64,000 nucleotides of DNA from Galbula dea (lineage: Eukaryota; Chordata; Aves; Piciformes; Galbulidae), in assembly GCA_013399015.1 (NCBI GenBank), contig VWZX01000897.1, positions 1-64,000 on the forward strand, given 5' to 3'. The position numbers and the translations under genes are program-made. Positions 23,664 to 35,997 of the stretch are shown in pieces (positions within the stretch are counted from its first letter, which is position 1; every line of letters begins with the position of its first letter). The notes beneath the pieces were generated by a model. The model searched no databases. It was given only the letters and a program-made list of their open reading frames with translations, and was not told the origin of the DNA.

Positions 23664-24395
23664 ATCACAGAATGTTAGGAGCTGGAAGGGACCTGGAAAG
23701 ATCATTTAGTCCAACCCCCCTGCCACAGCAGGATTCCCTAGAATAGGAAATGCAGAAACTCATCCAGATGAGTTTTCAGTATCTCCAGAGAAGGAGACTC
23801 CCCAGCCTCTCCGGGCAGACTGTGCCAGGGCTCTGGCACCTCATCTGGGAAAACATTTCTATGTGTATTCACATGGAACCTCCTATGCTTCAGCTTACAG
23901 CCATTGCCTCTTGTCCTGTCACTGGGCTTCACCAAAAAGAGCCTGATCCCATCCTCCTGACACACACCCTTCACATATTTAAAAACATAGATGAGGTCAC
24001 CCCTTAGCCTTCTCCAAGCTAAAGAGACCCAGCTCNGACTCCACATTTGGCCTTGTTGAATCTCATTCCATGTCTCCCTGCCCAACTCTCCAGCCTGTCT
24101 AAGTCTTGCTGAACGGCAGCACAACCCTCCAGTGTGTCAGCCTCTCCACCCAGTTTAGTGTCAGCAGCAAACTTGCTGAGAGCACACTCTGTTCCCTCAT
24201 CCAGGTCATTAATGAATAGATTGAAAAGCACTGGTCCCAGTACTGACCCCTGAGGGACTTCACTAGACACAGGCCTCCAACTAGACTCTATCCCCCTGAC
24301 CACAGCTCTCTGGTTTCTGTCCTTCAATCAGTTCACAATCCACCTCACTACCCAATCAGCCAGACCACAGCTTAGCTGCAAGGATGCTGTGGGAA
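23664..24395 (-). repeat. CR1 LINE copy containing an assembly N
   Basis: It starts with AATCACAGAATGTTAGGAGC (CR1 tail, reverse complement). The minus-strand translation gives RGDLIYVFKYVKGVCQEDGI and, further 5', QGSVLGPVLFNLFINDLD, the reverse-transcriptase motif region. At the N (24036) the sequence jumps; compared with the copy at 356-993 about 349 nt are absent. This is the longest CR1 copy here, reaching the RT domain. Confidence 0.92.
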
Positions 24396-27300
24396 AGTTC
24401 ATTTCAAGTAAATGGAAAGACTTCACCTTGCACTGAAGCTAATGCATCTGGTCTCTACAACTCTAAGTCATATATCAACTGAAATGAGAAAAAGAATTTG
24501 GCTTAGTACCAAACAACTTAGGATAAATTGTCTGGCCAGATACTAATGATGGGAGAAAGGCAGAGTTGGAACAGATTCTGAATTAAGATACAGATAAGTG
24601 GACTTGCAATAATCTAATTAAGATCATTCTCATATCTTAAAATACTTCCCAGTTGTCTCTCTTCCTGATCTTTATTCTTCTATTACATAAGGAGAGTGTG
24701 TCTTAGCATATAAACAGTGTTGTATTTTTTCCCCTTCCTTCTCTCCCACCCTCCTTTTTTGAGGGAAGCAAATCCAGTACTAGAGCTCCTAGCAACGTTT
24801 AGCACAGCTCTTTTGGCTACTACCCCATCTATAGTTATCTTTCCAAGAAAAGAGCCAGGATGATTAACATTTAATACCATTTATGTCCACATGGGAGTGC
24901 TAAGCACCCACCATAAAAATACCAGTTTACAGTGGTTTCAAGCATATGTTAATCATTTCTGGCATTGGAATGAAGCACCTGTAGCATGACTAGGTAGCAG
25001 CTCATTTCTTTAAATGCTCTAAGTCCAGATTTAAATTTAGGTTAGGCATTTAAGAAAGCCCATTTCCTCAATGCAAAGCAACCAACAGCCTCTAAGTCAT
25101 ACTCACATGCCAGGTGTACAAATGTAGTGCCTTTTGGTTTGGTTTGTTTAAGTGTCTGGGAAGTTCAGCATGTGAATGCTCTTCAGTAGAGAAAAGGAGC
25201 TTTCTATTTATAGTCAGCCAAGGTGCAGCTCATGTGAGATCTGTAAGATGCAACTGTAACTCTAGGAAAAAATAATTACAGTGACATCCTGCAAATGCAC
25301 ATACAGACCAAATAAGCCTACAATCAAGTGATCAATACTTTCTTCACTGAAGTCTAAGTTTGTTCTGTTTTTTTACCCACTTCAATCCTTTTTCCTCTTA
25401 GGATCAAACCATTTTTTCAGCTTCACAGAGCTTATATACAAAGATCACTACGTTCTTAAAAGCAGTAACTTTCATGTACCAGCTGTGCTTTGTACTGGAT
25501 AAACTACTACAGCAGTAAGCATTAGTGTGTATATATGTATCTCATTATTTACCTCATTTCATCACCTTACATATAGGCCTAAAGGGTCTCCAAATACATC
25601 CATACCATCCAAGTTGGCAAAAGCACTTTAAAGCTATTGAGAGTCAAGTGGGGCTTTCTGCTAATTAAACACACACACCCTCTTTTGAGGGCTTTGATAC
25701 AATGGAGAAAATGTAAGCACTTAAGGGAGGGCCAAGCCAGAACAGGAATCAAGTATTTTGAGCTAGGCTGCTATTTAAACTTTCCTTTTGCATTATAATA
25801 GAAGTTTCTACCAAATTCAGCAGTAGAAAGAAAGCTCACACTGCAAGGCAGAACCTAGTAAAGATTACATTTCATCCCTTTGGGGTTTTTCTTCCAGAAA
25901 TAGGAATAAACATAAAAACCCAAACACCTCATCCTGCATGAAGAAACTCTACTCTGCAGCTGTATTACAGAAATCCCACTGCAACATGGTGGTGGTTATG
26001 CAGACAATTAGCTATGGAGACTATCAAAGTCTTTATTACTCAGTCACCAGATGACCACCACTGTTTAAGCTCCTTACTGGAATCTTTTTTTCCTCTTCCA
26101 GGCATGGTTACAACTAATGAGATTCATCCTCAATTTCTAAAGGATAGTATTGCTACAAGTGGCTAGTAGTTAAACATGACCTTAGTTAAGATATCACAAA
26201 GCTTGGAATTTAGCTTGCAAAAAATATAATGCTCTATGAAGTAGTATTGATATAACAAGTATCCTGGGAGATGTACAGACTGGCATCAAACAGATTCACT
26301 TAGATGACAGGGAGAGAAGACTTTCATCTCAATGCTTTCTACTCGCTTTTCAGCTGCTCAAGATCTGCCAGGAACAAGCAAATAAAAATACAGGTACAGA
26401 CACACAACCTCCAGGGGCATGTTTTAAGATTGTAAGATTATTATTTTAAATAAAAACATTTTGCTGATGTTTGGTTAACTACTTTTTCCCAAGGATGTAC
26501 TGTAAGGAATCTTGTTTATTGTCTTACTTTGGTAATGCACAAAAATATTTGCAATGCAAATCATTAATACTCTAATGTACAACTCAAGGCAACTGATCCC
26601 CTTCACTGGAAAAAAAACAATCACATTTGAATACTCTGTATTGCATTCTGTAGCTTTAACTGGACTCTTTAAATAAAAAGAAGTTGCCATTAAACTGTGT
26701 TCAGGCTTGTCATTCAGTTCAAGGCATTCTTAAAACAGGCAGCATTTCCTTTCTGTTAGTGTCACTTCAGCACAATGCAGCTTTATCTTTGCTCTCAGGT
26801 TTTACTGAAGAGTTGAAAATAAAACTTGAGTTAACTGCAGAAATTAACACAGGCTATAAGTGGTTAAACATGGTATGATAATTTTCTGCTTTGCTTTCCC
26901 AACAATACAAAACAATAAAAACCAACAAGAACCAGGTAACTTAATTTGTGGCTTTGTTACATGTTTACTCCATGGTAATTTCCCACAATCTCAGCCAAAC
27001 TGGCTTCAACAGCCACTTTAGTTGGACTGAAACCCTGGGAGAAAAGAAATCTGCATGTGAGTTCTACTACAGTGTCACTCAATATGAAATGGGTTTAGGT
27101 AGAACTGAAGAAATGCTACTGTTGTAGGTATCCACCTTGGCACTTTGTATTCTTTCTTTTAAAGTAAGGTCACAGAAACATGTGTCAGTAAGTGTAAAAA
27201 CACCAAACAACAAAAAACAACCCACCAAAAAACCTCCAAATCACTGCAGAAGTCTAAAAGTCTGGGTCCCCAGCAAACTTGCTACATAGATTCAGCAAGA

Positions 27301-28389
27301 GATAGCTACTAGAATTTAAAAGTCTATTTTAAATACAGGCCCCTTTTGGACCTGGCCTTACACTCCTCAAGCAGGTGAGACCTGTAGGACTTTTGCCTGA
27401 ATTAAGAACAGTAGGATCACTCTTTCAGGTAAAGTCATTTTGTTTTGGATGTGTTTAGCCACACAACACTGTGTGCTTCTGTGTGCACAGGGATGTGCAT
27501 ACACTGACAGGCACTGTACAGCTATAGACATGAGGCCAAACTGCAATTCAAGACTTAGGTTTTGAAACTCTGTCCTTCTTTAAAAAGAAAAATTGAGGCT
27601 CCTTGAGCTCTGATGTTAGCAGCTATTCCCAATTTGCAAAGTCATCAGGTAGCACAACAGCTCAAATATAAAATTACTAATAAAAAAGTAAAAATTGGTA
27701 TGTAGAAGAATAGATGGGAGATAATCACAGCAAGTAGGATTTTAGGGTCAGAAAAAAGTCACACCCATAGAATGTAAAAGTGTCAAGACTCTGCTTCCAG
27801 CTGTACCAGTCATGCAAAGGCCTTACCTTCACTTCTAGGAAGAATAATACAACAAACCACTTCCCATAACTGTGATCTTTTTATATGTATATATACACAC
27901 ACTCCCCCCCCCCCTCAATATGCCAAGATAGTGCCTTTTGTTTTAGCATGGTTTTGCCCTTACTGCATTCCAGAACTCTGAAGATGAGATATTTTGGGGT
28001 GTTTCTGTGGATGAGTGATAGCTAGTGATGAATGTGTCAATGTGGTCTTTGGCACCGCTCTCTCATTAGCAAAGCAAAGTCCTGCTCCATTTCTTTAATT
28101 CCATTAAAAAAAGAGAATCCCCTCAGTGGTGGAGCACCTCATTCTAGGAGCACTGAAGGGTAGAATAGGTCTGTACAGCCTGGTGACAGGCAAACATACA
28201 AAAATGGCAATATGGGTGGCTACAGCTGTCTTTCCAATCAGTTGCACAGAAGCTTGGTCCACTTCTTCAGTTACAGTCCAGTCCTCTTCAGAACTTTGGT
28301 TACAGCATTAATGTTTTGGTAAAAGAAACAAATCAAACAACAAAACCAGGAAACAACAGAACAACCAAAACCAGAACAGATGCTTTCCT
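24396..28389 (-). other. SGMS2: Downstream of SGMS2 stop; 3' UTR of unknown length
   Basis: AT-rich sequence with no coding exon seen. Candidate minus-strand AATAAA signals lie at 24671-24676, 26032-26037 and 26515-26520, and an ATTAAA at 28094-28099. None has a context good enough to choose. Also present are an A/C-only tract at 27196-27234 and a C11 run at 27904-27914 after a TATATA/CACACA stretch. Part of this interval is surely SGMS2 3' UTR, but its end is not visible. Confidence 0.5.
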
Positions 28390-28593
28390 TCAGGTGGATT
28401 TCTCGTTGTCCTCTCCTGTCTTCTGAACCCGTGAGTACTTTTTGCATGAAGATTTGAAGCAGCTGGGAGGCCAAGATATTGGCCAGGAAAAGCTGCAAGG
28501 AACAGAGCCTTGCACATTCTTCTCAAAGAAATAAAATATTGGGTACCACCATGCTCGAGAGAGGAAGTTTGTCTGTGAAGAGACCTTTAGAGT
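28390..28593 (-). CDS. SGMS2: SGMS2 last coding exon
   Basis: 204 nt after acceptor CCAATACAG, encoding TLKVSSQTNFLSRAWWYPIF, the last hydrophobic segment, and the cytosolic tail with the Cys-rich cluster and basic CKKYSRVQK, ending EDNEKST and TGA. Residue 332, Cys in human, is Ser here. Confidence 0.96.
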   Translation of the reverse strand, partial: TLKVSSQTNFLSRAWWYPIFYFFEKNVQGSVPCSFSWPISWPPSCFKSSCKKYSRVQKTGEDNEKST

Positions 28594-31500
28594 CTGTATT
28601 GGCACAAGTAGGGAAAGAGAAAAACAGAAAATCAGTTAACACATTTTAATCAACTTTGGACAACTCATGACAACTACAGGAATGCAGTACATGTGCATGC
28701 ATTTCTGCAGAGACAAGGTGCATTTAGCCTAGAGAAAACAGAGTGCCAAGACAGTGTAGGCATCCTGGTCTGAATGTGCAGGACAAAGCAAGCACCTTTA
28801 ACAGAAATGGATGCTTTGCTGCTGCACAAAATTTAGGGAGACAAAGCCCTCAAGTCTTTTTGAGCACGAGCCCTTCCATGCATGTCATGTTTCCATTCAT
28901 GACTCATGGCTGAAAACTAGATTAAAACAGCTTGAGAGCTATGCTCCTGCTTGAAAGTGTTCTTGAAACAACAGCAGCAGATACCTTCTGAACAGTGTAC
29001 TCCTAGGGACAGCTCTAGAACTTTAGGATGGTCCAGCTAATAAACTACTGCTTATTCATAAGCTTAGACAAGTGCTATTCTATGTATCAACTAGAGCAGT
29101 AAAATATTGAGGTTCAAAAGAAGTTTTCAAGCCAATGTATCAGGAATTTCAAATATAAGCTTTTAAAGAATTAAAAAAGCTTAGTAACAGGTACAGATCA
29201 AAAGAAGAACATCTTAATCCATTAAACACTTACTTAAGCCACAGGAAAGTGAAACTCCTGACCCAATTCATTTAAACAAATGGAACCTCTTGTTATTTTG
29301 AAGTTAGGAACTAGCTCTGGCTATACATTGATCCTAACAGGATTTGCCACTCACCTTTTCATTAGCCATTGAGTGGTACCACCAGAAAAGCCGCGTGGTG
29401 ATGTAGTAGGCAATGATGACGTCTACAGTGTAGTGTTCATGAGCAACAAGGATACAAATGATGCCAGCAGCACTCATGAGCCAGCAGATTAAGTGGTACC
29501 ACCAGAAATGACGTGGTGAATCTGTGAAACAAGGGGGGGATGGGGAAAAACAAGAAAACACACCACACAAAAAAACCCCAATATACATTATTATAGTAAT
29601 CCACAAAGGGAAGGGGAAAAGAAAGATTAATTAAGGCTACTGCATTTTAAAACACAACCCATACCACACTAGTAACAAGATTGATGAAGTATGCAAACTT
29701 ATTGAGTTCTTACTTTGTACAATGAACCCAAGGTAAGCTTGCAGTTAGACAGTACCACCACCCATTTTCTAGTCAAATGAAGTAAGTTTTCCAGTTAAAT
29801 CACTTCTAAGGTATGGAGTGCAGGGGAAGAGACACAATTGAAGTAAGACATACACTTAGTTTCTTTTTACTCAGGTGTACTGTATCTCTGCTCTTTTTAC
29901 AGTCTCTGCTCAAGGAAACTCATGCTCAGGTAGAGTGGCTGGAACTGATATACACTGGGCAGAGATCACAGATAAAATAGGAGTGTCTTTTCCTCTACAA
30001 ATCCCCAGGTTATAGCTACTTTGCATGAAACCTCTGTTCTGTGAAACAGAATACACTGTACAGGGAAGTACAGCATGTGAATTTATACCCTTGCATTAAA
30101 GATTAACAAGTGGGAGTAAAGCTATTCTTTAAAACACATTTAAGCCACTTCAGTGGGAAAGGTCCCCTGTCCTTTCCCCACTGAAAAATGCCTTGGGTGT
30201 CACAGTGACCATCTGTAACTTCTGACAGGCCAACAGGTTTCATTTCACTCAGTGGGAGGTTTTGGCACCCCTTGCCTCGTGGGGTCAGCCTTTACTTTCA
30301 CACAATACTGGGAAAAATTACAGATCTCAACAAGCCTACTCAGTAGTACTTTGAAAGGCCTGTGCAAAACACTTAAAAGGAGGAGAACTTGAATTCTGGT
30401 GCAAGTGTCAAAACAGCAACTTCTCTTTACTCTCCCCAAAACTTTATAAATCAGATACAGATTTGTCTGCAAACTGAGGAAAAGGAGGAAGAAACCCCCA
30501 AACCATAAGGAGCCGAGTCATCTCGAGAAGCTGATGAAAACAGCCCCAAGCACCACAGACATACCGAGGCCAACAATGCAAACAACTACTCTCGGCAAAA
30601 AAGCTAGAGTGAAAGGGAGTAAGTGAAGAAGCAGCAAAGGATGATAGGGAGAGAAAGCAGAGCAAAAAAATCCACTAAGCCAAAAGCCTCAGAATGTACC
30701 TTGTACTGAACACATGTCAGCAGAAGAGCAGAAAAAAATACCATAATAATCACTAATTCAGAGCAATTATACAGCTTAAGTCCTTGCTCAAGTAACATTT
30801 TACTAATTATGTGGGGGGCAGAAAAAGGAAAGCTATGCATTTCTCATCTGTAGGGCACAACTCCACTGAAATATATACCTAACAACTAAGCAGCAAAGGG
30901 CTTATTACAAGAATTGGAATGATACAATTCCTCCAGCAGCCCCTTGTGAGAAAAGTACATGAGTTATACTAGCCTGGAAAACACTTGGTTATCCTCATCC
31001 TTCCTGGTACTAAAGACATTAAGGAGTACGTGACCAGCATTAAGCTGTGCTAACACACACAGAACAAGGCAAACAACAAGTCTATCATTAGGCTCTTTTC
31101 CTAATGCTGTTCTGGTAATTCTGCTGTTATGTATGCCATTCCCCCACTGATGTTCACTATACAAGACAGACCTAGAAAGCCTAAGAATGAGCAGACTATA
31201 ATCAGCATCTTAAAGCACTGTTTGAAGAAGAATGTCTTGCACTCACAGATTTGGAGTTTGTCATACTAAATAGGTGGCTTTATATTGTGGTTTTTGGTGT
31301 AAGGCAGAATGTAGTACTGCAATACTTTCTTCTCTCAACATTGTAATTAAAGGAAGATGCAACTAATGCTGGCTAGTCTTATTTTTATTTCAGTGAGAAT
31401 TACACATTTCCATGAGCCAAGCTAGCAATTGCTTAGTTTGGGACACAACAGTAGGAGATAAGATTCCAGTTCCAAACACGTGAGCTGGAAAGTGAACTCC

Positions 31501-34500
31501 TGCTGTGCATTCCCAGGTGGCCAAGTCCCCAGGACAGAAGCACTGCTTACCATCTACCAGATTTGGAAGTTGGTGCTCAATTCTCCACAGCTTCCATCAA
31601 TACTGTGTGTGCAGCACAGATTTATTTTCCCTATGCCTCATAGCAATGCAAAGCAAAGGGGGGAAACCATAACCCCAAATCTATCTTCTGTGTGCTTACC
31701 ACCAAGAGGTGCAACTAGGAGACTAACAGAAGACTTCCAAGGAGCATGAATCGACTTTTCACTGTCTGCAGCACACTAATGTATAGCACACTTCAAAGAT
31801 ACCCAAAACTTTGCTTCTGGATGTAGTGCAATGAGACTGTGCTCAAGCCACAAAAATTCCCTAAAATCCAAAGTATATCAGCCAACCTGCACAGTGCTTA
31901 TTTGCAAAGTTAACTACAATATACACAAGATTTAACAGCCTTTCAGTGAATAATGAAAGGCTAGCTTGCTTCAGTAAGCCAGTAACCCACAAAGAAGTGA
32001 CATGTCTAGCCACATGAAGCCCCTAAAGCCCACACCACTTTTACTACACACCCACGTTCCATTTTCGCTCGAGCATGATTTGCATTTCACACTGGTACAT
32101 GCAGTCTGTCTACAGCTAACCAGGAACTTTTGGAGGGCAAGAGTTTTACATGCACTTTTATCTTGTGTTTTCCCAGTAGAACACATCTGACCAAGAAAAG
32201 TGCATTGAAATAGCATCACTTACACTCTTTGATGAACAGGTAGATCAGCGTTAGTATCACAGTGTGACCACTGAACAGGAAGTCTCCGCACAGGATGTGT
32301 GATCCAGTTATGGACAGACCACCCCCAGAAATCAGTCTCAGGATCCTCTGAACCTTTGCCTGAGAGTCTCCATTCAACTACAACACCAGAAAAAAAAAGC
32401 ACAAGCAGTAGCTTTAGGCACACTAAGTGACTTTACATGTAAACTTCTTGCCCAACTATATATTGGAGTCAGGGAGAGATGCAAGTTATCTTCATTTTAT
32501 TTAGCCTTCTTTCAGCTATTCTTAAACAAATAAGCAGGCTCACAAAAGCAGACAGATGCTAAAGATCAGCTTGGTAACACTAGCATTCTGTCTATGCCTC
32601 CCCCAGGCTATTTGAAAATATGTATTATACAAAAATGAGATGCAGAATATACTGGAAAGGTAAACATTAAAAAGTTTGGTAAGTTCAGGTGTCTCATGAT
32701 AGCCATTTACAGAATAGACAAAACCTATTCACAACGGCTTCCCATTCAGCACCTTGTGTACCACTTCTTACATTCTCTTGAGAGCTGTGCAATGTGTCTA
32801 CAAGACAAAAACATCAAACTTGCTTACTTTTAGATTTGGTTATGAACTCAGTCAGGATTTAGTTACATTTTGAGGACTTTTAATTTCTTTTTTCTCCAAA
32901 CAGCTTTTGATTTCTCATAGACACTTGGCAAACACTCAGTTTCATCTAGCTGTTTAAAGATTAACTATGGGAAAAACCCAAACAAGATAATGGGATAACA
33001 GACTTCTCCATAACCAGAAAAATATTCACACTGGACAAAATGGGAACCCAGAAGAGCTATCACGTTTTTCAGAGTTCAAGTACAAGAGTTACAGAGTTCA
33101 AGTTCAAGAACACCTCCTCCTACAAAGACAGGCTGAGGGAGCCGGGATTGTTCAACCTGGAAAAGAGAATGTTTTGAGGGGGACTTAGTGACCTTCCAGT
33201 ACCTGAAGAGAACTTACAAAGAGGCTGGAGAGGGCTTGTTTACAAAGGCCTGTAGTGAAAGGACAAGGGGGTAATGGCTTTAAATTAGAAAAGAGTAGAT
33301 TTAGATTAGATATTAGGAAAAAGTTCCTTGCCATGAGGGTAGTGGGACACTGGAACAGGTTGCCCAGGGAGGTGGTTGAGGCCCTGTCCCTGGAGGCATT
33401 CAAGGTGAGGCTAGACAAGGTTCTGAGCAACCTGATTTAGTTGGGGATGTCCCTGCTCACTATAGGGGGTTTGGACTAGATGACTTCTGAGGTCCCCTCC
33501 AACCCAGATGATTCTACAATTCTAAGTAATTCATCCTGTTTCAATGCAAGCAAAATGCACTTTCAGCAGAGACATTTAAGTTTTCCCTTTCTTACTACTT
33601 CCCACTCCTCAATAAACAGTCCACCACAAAAAGTCATTTCCCAAGCTCATAGTAGAACACAATACTGGTATGTAAATAATGACTTTTCAAATAGATACTG
33701 GTTCAAAAGAAGAGTAGTTCATCCAGTATATTCCTAAATTGTCCCAGTGTGAAAGAAAGAATGAACAGACATGATGCTGTACCTCAAGAACGACAAGATC
33801 CCATCCAAGAAGTGACAAGTTTATCCCCTAAGCAAACTGGCAATATTTTTAGGTTTTGAAATGCTTATTTTATCAGTGCACAACCAACCTGTTTCTTACC
33901 AGCTCAAGTGCACTGTTCTTTCAGTGCAGCCAACATGATCCAGTTTGTTCCAAGACAAACATGGGTACAACTTTATTAGTAATAGCATCAGTAAAATGGC
34001 AGTAGCAGAATTCCTTTGTGCTGCCACTTAACTACACTGACTTTTTTTTAATATTCTTGTAGAAATTATTAGCATGTACATGGTTCTGTATGTATCAGCT
34101 TAATTAAATAGCTGAGCTTGTTTTAGTCACATTTGTATACATTTTGCAAGTTGGAAGCAGAGACAGACAGCTGACCAGGTGTTGCAATAGCTCCTCACAA
34201 AACAGTGAGAGAAACAGGACAAGGTATACAACACCACTGTGGGTTTTTTTTAAAGGATACTGCCACACAAGCTTGTGTCTCAGCCTATGAGTTACAATAT
34301 TGACCTTAGGTATCCCACCAGGTAAGAAAAAAATATTGCTGCAATACTAGAGTGATTAGCTTGAGTCTCAAAAGCAAGTTCACCAAATTACAACACACGT
34401 ACTCCCCTTCCAAGCACCTTAACTGCAGCAATAGCTTAAGGCTCTTTCTGTATCACACACCTTTTGGTTCACCACTATTTATATTTCTGAAGACATAACT

Positions 34501-35997
34501 GAAAGTAATTTGTGTTATTTAGTAACACCTGGAACATTATCTTGTATTTGCTCTAATGAGCCATAAGGACTCCAGCAGACACCAAAGGAAAGAATTAGGA
34601 AGCAGAGGGTCTTACCTTTGGTGCACACTGAAAATGCATTCCAGGCACAGGTAAGGTGGTAACATACATAGTGATGCAGCGGTACAGGTACAAAGTTCCT
34701 ATTATAAAAAAGAACCTGCGTCCCACTATTGATCTGAAAGCAAGGGAAGGGGGGAAAAAAAGACTGAGTACAAAGTTGACATGCAGGATATACATGTAGC
34801 AGTTATGGAGCTCCAGCTTTACTAGATGGAGCTAGATCTGGAGCATCGAGGAGCAGCTCCACCTGCTGCTCTTCACCACACATTTCTCTAAATCAAATAT
34901 TAAAAAGTCTTTCTTCAGGTTTTCATCTTGCTAGTTCATAAGAGAAGATAACTACCACAAAGCTCTCTCTCTCCAAAGCTATCTAACCAACTCGAGATGG
35001 CCTCAGTCTAACTTAGGTGTGAAGTCAGGCCCAGTTTTTCTCGGCTTGGTGACCTCCTCTTTTTAGTCCCCATTATAACCACATACTTGACTGAAGTATT
35101 TGCTTAAGCAAATGAAGACAATGGAAAAGTTTCAAAATGTAGCTGCAGAGGACAGCAGGTTCCACCTCAAATTTGGATGAGATTTTTTTACATCATCATC
35201 TTTTCCCCTGGTTAAACATTGCCATGTCAATAAATGCTTTTTGAAAAGCCCAGAATACATTTTACTACTACAGTGCAGGCATCAGAAATGAAGATTTAAA
35301 ACACATTATAGCATAATCAGAAGAAACCTATGTTTCTGTATCCAACATGGACACTGCAGCATTTTCTAAAGAAGACAACCCTTTGCCATTTTCCTGCCAG
35401 ACCTCTTTTAGAGTCTACCATAAAATTTCTACCATCAAAACTGCTACAGTCTACCATAAAATTTTTTCCACTCAAAGTGGGAAAACAGCATTCTGAAAAC
35501 ATACAGAAGAGGGGGAAAAAAAAAAAAAATATAGCTACTTACTTGTATCTAAGAAACAACCACTGGAATATCCATAATCCAACTAGTATCATTCCATTTA
35601 TTTCTGATACAGAAAAAGCCCATTTCACACGATCAACGTAATCAAAAAATTTGTCAGGCAAGGGAGGGCTCAGCTCCTTTGGAGGGACTCTCTCATGGAC
35701 CACAGTGATCATGACAGTTGTTAGAATCAAGTTGAAGAGAGCATAGACAAAGGCAATGCCTGTTTTCCACCATTCCAGAGGGAATTTGTTCCTAGGCTCA
35801 GCTGGCATAGCAATCTGGATGTAATCAGGGTATTTCTTTGCTGTTTTCCGCAAGCCGTTAGACAAGGCCTTTGGTTTGCTAGTGCCATTCTTGTTCTCTT
35901 CACTGACTGAGAGAGTCGGTTGGGAGTAGCCATTAGCAGTGTCATTGTTTTGACCCTCCATATGCTCTTCAAGTTTTGCTGTCTCAATAGTACTCAT
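28390..35997 (-). CDS. SGMS2: Sphingomyelin synthase 2, five coding exons
   Basis: It transfers phosphocholine from phosphatidylcholine to ceramide, giving sphingomyelin and diacylglycerol, at the plasma membrane and Golgi. Coding segments: 35997-35543, 34733-34616, 32377-32224, 29521-29355, 28593-28390; total 1098 nt, 365 residues, as in human. It has a hydrophilic N terminus without a SAM domain (unlike SGMS1), six hydrophobic segments, motif CGDFLFSGHT with His229, and motif HEHYTVDVIIAYY with His272 and Asp276, the lipid phosphate phosphatase-type triad. The C-terminal tail keeps Cys331, Cys343 and Cys348 but has Ser at 332. Intron phases are 2, 0, 1, 0, all GT-AG. The start is ATG at 35997 (GGAAATGA); the open frame extends to a TTG at 36003, which is not used here. 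No defect is visible. Confidence 0.97.
28594..29354 (-). other. SGMS2: SGMS2 intron between last two exons
   Basis: 761-nt phase 0 intron, donor AAAAG|GTGAGT, acceptor CCAATACAG. No repeat or RNA gene was recognised. Confidence 0.85.
29355..29521 (-). CDS. SGMS2: SGMS2 exon with His272/Asp276
   Basis: 167 nt after acceptor TTTCACAG. It completes Tyr243 and encodes SPRHFWWYHLICWLMSAAG, then the catalytic HEHYTVDV and YYITTRLFWWYHSMANEK. His272 and Asp276 belong to the conserved triad. Donor GAAAAG|GTGAGT. Confidence 0.97.
29522..32223 (-). other. SGMS2: SGMS2 intron, 2.7 kb
   Basis: Phase 1 intron, donor AAAGAGT|GTAAGTG, acceptor TTTCACAG. Mostly unique AT-rich sequence with an A/C-rich tract at 29560-29575. 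No additional exon was recognised. Confidence 0.8.
32224..32377 (-). CDS. SGMS2: SGMS2 exon with His229
   Basis: 154 nt after acceptor GGTGTTGTAG. It encodes LNGDSQAKVQRILRLISGGG and CGDFLFSGHTVILTLIYLF. His229 in SGHT is a catalytic residue. The apparent ORF on this strand is in another frame; the correct frame is fixed by the flanking exons and the motif. Confidence 0.97.
32378..34615 (-). other. SGMS2: SGMS2 intron with a CR1 copy
   Basis: 2.2-kb phase 0 intron, donor CCAAAG|GTAAGA, acceptor GTTGTAG. It contains a plus-strand (antisense) CR1 copy at 33108-33527; the rest is AT-rich with nothing recognised. Confidence 0.8.
33108..33527 (+). repeat. CR1 LINE 3' region, plus orientation
   Basis: It shows the ordered CR1 blocks ACAGGCTGAGGGAGC, AAGGACAAGGGGGTAATGGC, GGAACAGGTTGCCCAGGGAG and TCCAACCCAGATGATTCTAC, ending near 33527. 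The translated part KKFLAMRVVGHWNRLPREVV is CR1 ORF2. It is preceded by a local duplication of ACAGAGTTCAAGT at about 33069-33105. Confidence 0.92.
34616..34733 (-). CDS. SGMS2: SGMS2 second coding exon
   Basis: 118 nt after acceptor TTGCTTTCAG. It encodes SIVGRRFFFIIGTLYLYRC, then MYVTTLPVPGMHFQCAPK, covering one hydrophobic segment and the following lumenal loop. Donor AAAG|GTAAG. The exon restores the frame from a phase 2 intron. Confidence 0.97.
34734..35542 (-). other. SGMS2: SGMS2 intron after first coding exon
   Basis: 809-nt phase 2 intron, donor TACAA|GTAAGT. A T14 run on the transcript strand (35529-35516) lies 14 nt into the intron. A 37-bp-period duplication of GTCTACCATAAAATTT occurs at 35412-35469. 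Confidence 0.85.
35543..35997 (-). CDS. SGMS2: SGMS2 first coding exon
   Basis: 455 coding nt. It encodes MSTIETAKLEEHMEGQNND, a hydrophilic N-terminal cytosolic region, then KKYPDYIQIAMP, the first hydrophobic segment (GIAFVYALFNLILTTVMITV), the lumenal HERVPPKELSPPLPDKFFDY and the second hydrophobic segment. The same exon carries the 5' UTR part 36204-35998. Confidence 0.97.

Noticed and set aside
23738..24124. 128-codon ORF with an unknown residue
   Set aside because: It is a CR1 ORF2 fragment joined across the assembly N, not a gene.
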